Shown here in pieces: positions 4,584 through 5,339 of a stretch of DNA of 5,339 nucleotides (its first letter is position 1; each line of letters opens with the position of its first letter). The DNA comes from SAR86 cluster bacterium (GTDB taxonomy: Bacteria > Pseudomonadota > Gammaproteobacteria > Pseudomonadales > Azotimanducaceae): positions 1 to 5,339 of the forward strand of contig JABMOJ010000088.1 of the NCBI GenBank assembly GCA_013204195.1, read 5' to 3'. A program made the translations under genes and the position numbers. Below the pieces are notes generated by a model. It was not told where the DNA came from. It searched no databases and was given only the letters and a program-made list of their open reading frames with translations.

Positions 4584-5339
4584 TCAGGCGTCTGGGCCCT
4601 GAATAAGGGCGCCAGACGCGATCAGGTGCTCGATATCTGCGCTGGTGTAACCCAGTTCGAGCAGAATATCACTGGAATGTTGGCCCAACATGGGAACTCC
4701 TCCGTCCGGTCCAAAGACCCCGTCATTGATGCGATATCCAGCGGTGGTGACCTGTTGCGGTCCGGCGGCACTGGCCACTTCTTGGGTCAGTTGTCGAGCT
4801 GCGGGCTGGCCTGAGGCGATGGTTTCCTCCAGGCTTTGGACGCCGCCGGCCACGACTTTCTCGGTGCTGAATATCTGATCCCACACTGCAGAAGTTTTGG
4901 TCTGAAGTTGAGCTTCCACGGCAGATTCAATTTCCTCAATGCGCGACTTAAAGGCAGCGTTGGTCAGATCGGCATATTCGGGCAGGCCGACTGCGACGCA
5001 AATTGCTCGGCAATGATCGGGAAAATAACCCGCCAGCATAACGTAGCCGTCCTTCGACTGATAACGACCGAGCAAGGGTGCTTCGCGATTGTCTGCCGGT
5101 GCTGGGGGTAGGCCGGTGGATGCAGCGATGCTGGTATTCCGGTTGAGCAGCAGCATGGCTACGTCCTGCATGGCCAGGTCAACGTATTGGCCCTTGCCGG
5201 TGCGGGCCTTTAGTAAGAGGGCGGCAAGTACGGCCGAAGCTGCCTGCATACCGGTTGCATAGTCGAGTACCGGCCCACCGGTTCGAATCGGGCCATCACC
5301 GCGGATGTTGTTGGCCATGTAACCCGAGGTAGCTTGCAC
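4584..5339 (-). CDS. CaiB/BaiF class III CoA-transferase, C-terminal part (5' end outside window)
   Basis: About 252 residues are seen. The first complete codon is a GTG (Val) at the right edge, and reading continues beyond it as VQATSGYM, which matches the internal family segment Q-A-x-S-G, not a start. GPVLDYATG carries the Asp (about residue 26 here) that aligns with the acyl-CoA-carrying Asp169 of formyl-CoA transferase. The following AVLAALLLKARTGKGQYVDLAMQDVAMLLLN is the strongest family block. The end has the usual VPMLGQHSSDILLELGYTSADIEHL segment. Comparison with formyl-CoA transferase suggests roughly 140 residues are missing, giving a normal length near 390. These soluble enzymes move CoA between organic acids, often in carnitine, oxalate, or aromatic and branched acid breakdown. 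The substrate pair cannot be read here. It ends with TGA and is followed in the same direction by the amidase. Confidence 0.93.
   Translation of the reverse strand: MQATSGYMANNIRGDGPIRTGGPVLDYATGMQAASAVLAALLLKARTGKGQYVDLAMQDVAMLLLNRNTSIAASTGLPPAPADNREAPLLGRYQSKDGYVMLAGYFPDHCRAICVAVGLPEYADLTNAAFKSRIEEIESAVEAQLQTKTSAVWDQIFSTEKVVAGGVQSLEETIASGQPAARQLTQEVASAAGPQQVTTAGYRINDGVFGPDGGVPMLGQHSSDILLELGYTSADIEHLIASGALIQGPDA

Overview
The window is a compact, moderately GC-rich bacterial segment. It carries six protein genes, all on the minus strand, separated by short gaps (4 to about 200 bases). No RNA genes, insertion sequences, CRISPR arrays or prophage-like genes are visible. The protein types and the AGGAGGTGATC-type ribosome binding signals suggest a proteobacterium, perhaps a free-living aquatic gammaproteobacterium. 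That placement is inferred from style only and is weakly supported.

In transcription order (right to left) the layout is as follows. (1) 5339-4584 is the C-terminal two thirds of a class III (CaiB/BaiF) CoA-transferase whose start lies outside the window. (2) 4378-2969 is an amidase-signature hydrolase with an intact Lys-Ser-Ser triad and an ambiguous start site. (3) 2811-1888 is a MenA-like membrane prenyltransferase of the UbiA superfamily. (4) 1883-1179 is a small monotopic phosphoglycosyl transferase (bacterial sugar transferase), whose ribosome binding site lies inside the end of the prenyltransferase gene. (5) 1085-336 is a spermidine-synthase-like protein with a Rossmann methyltransferase fold. 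(6) 208-1 is the N-terminal part of a redoxin-family protein that runs off the left edge.

The genes fall into two functional halves. The CoA-transferase and amidase look like catabolic enzymes for organic acids and amides. The prenyltransferase and sugar transferase form a tight two-gene unit, and both enzyme families use polyprenyl-phosphate-type lipids at the inner membrane, so a shared lipid or glycolipid product is a reasonable hypothesis. The last two genes are each preceded by a plausible promoter of their own and may be independent units.

The most notable signals outside the genes are: a strong Shine-Dalgarno at the amidase start placed for a CTG or ATT codon, next to a perfect TATAAT; a near-palindrome inside the promoter spacer before the prenyltransferase gene; helically phased direct repeats over the promoter of the spermidine-synthase-like gene; and hairpin or palindrome structures just after two genes. 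No clearly new defence or mobile system was found.
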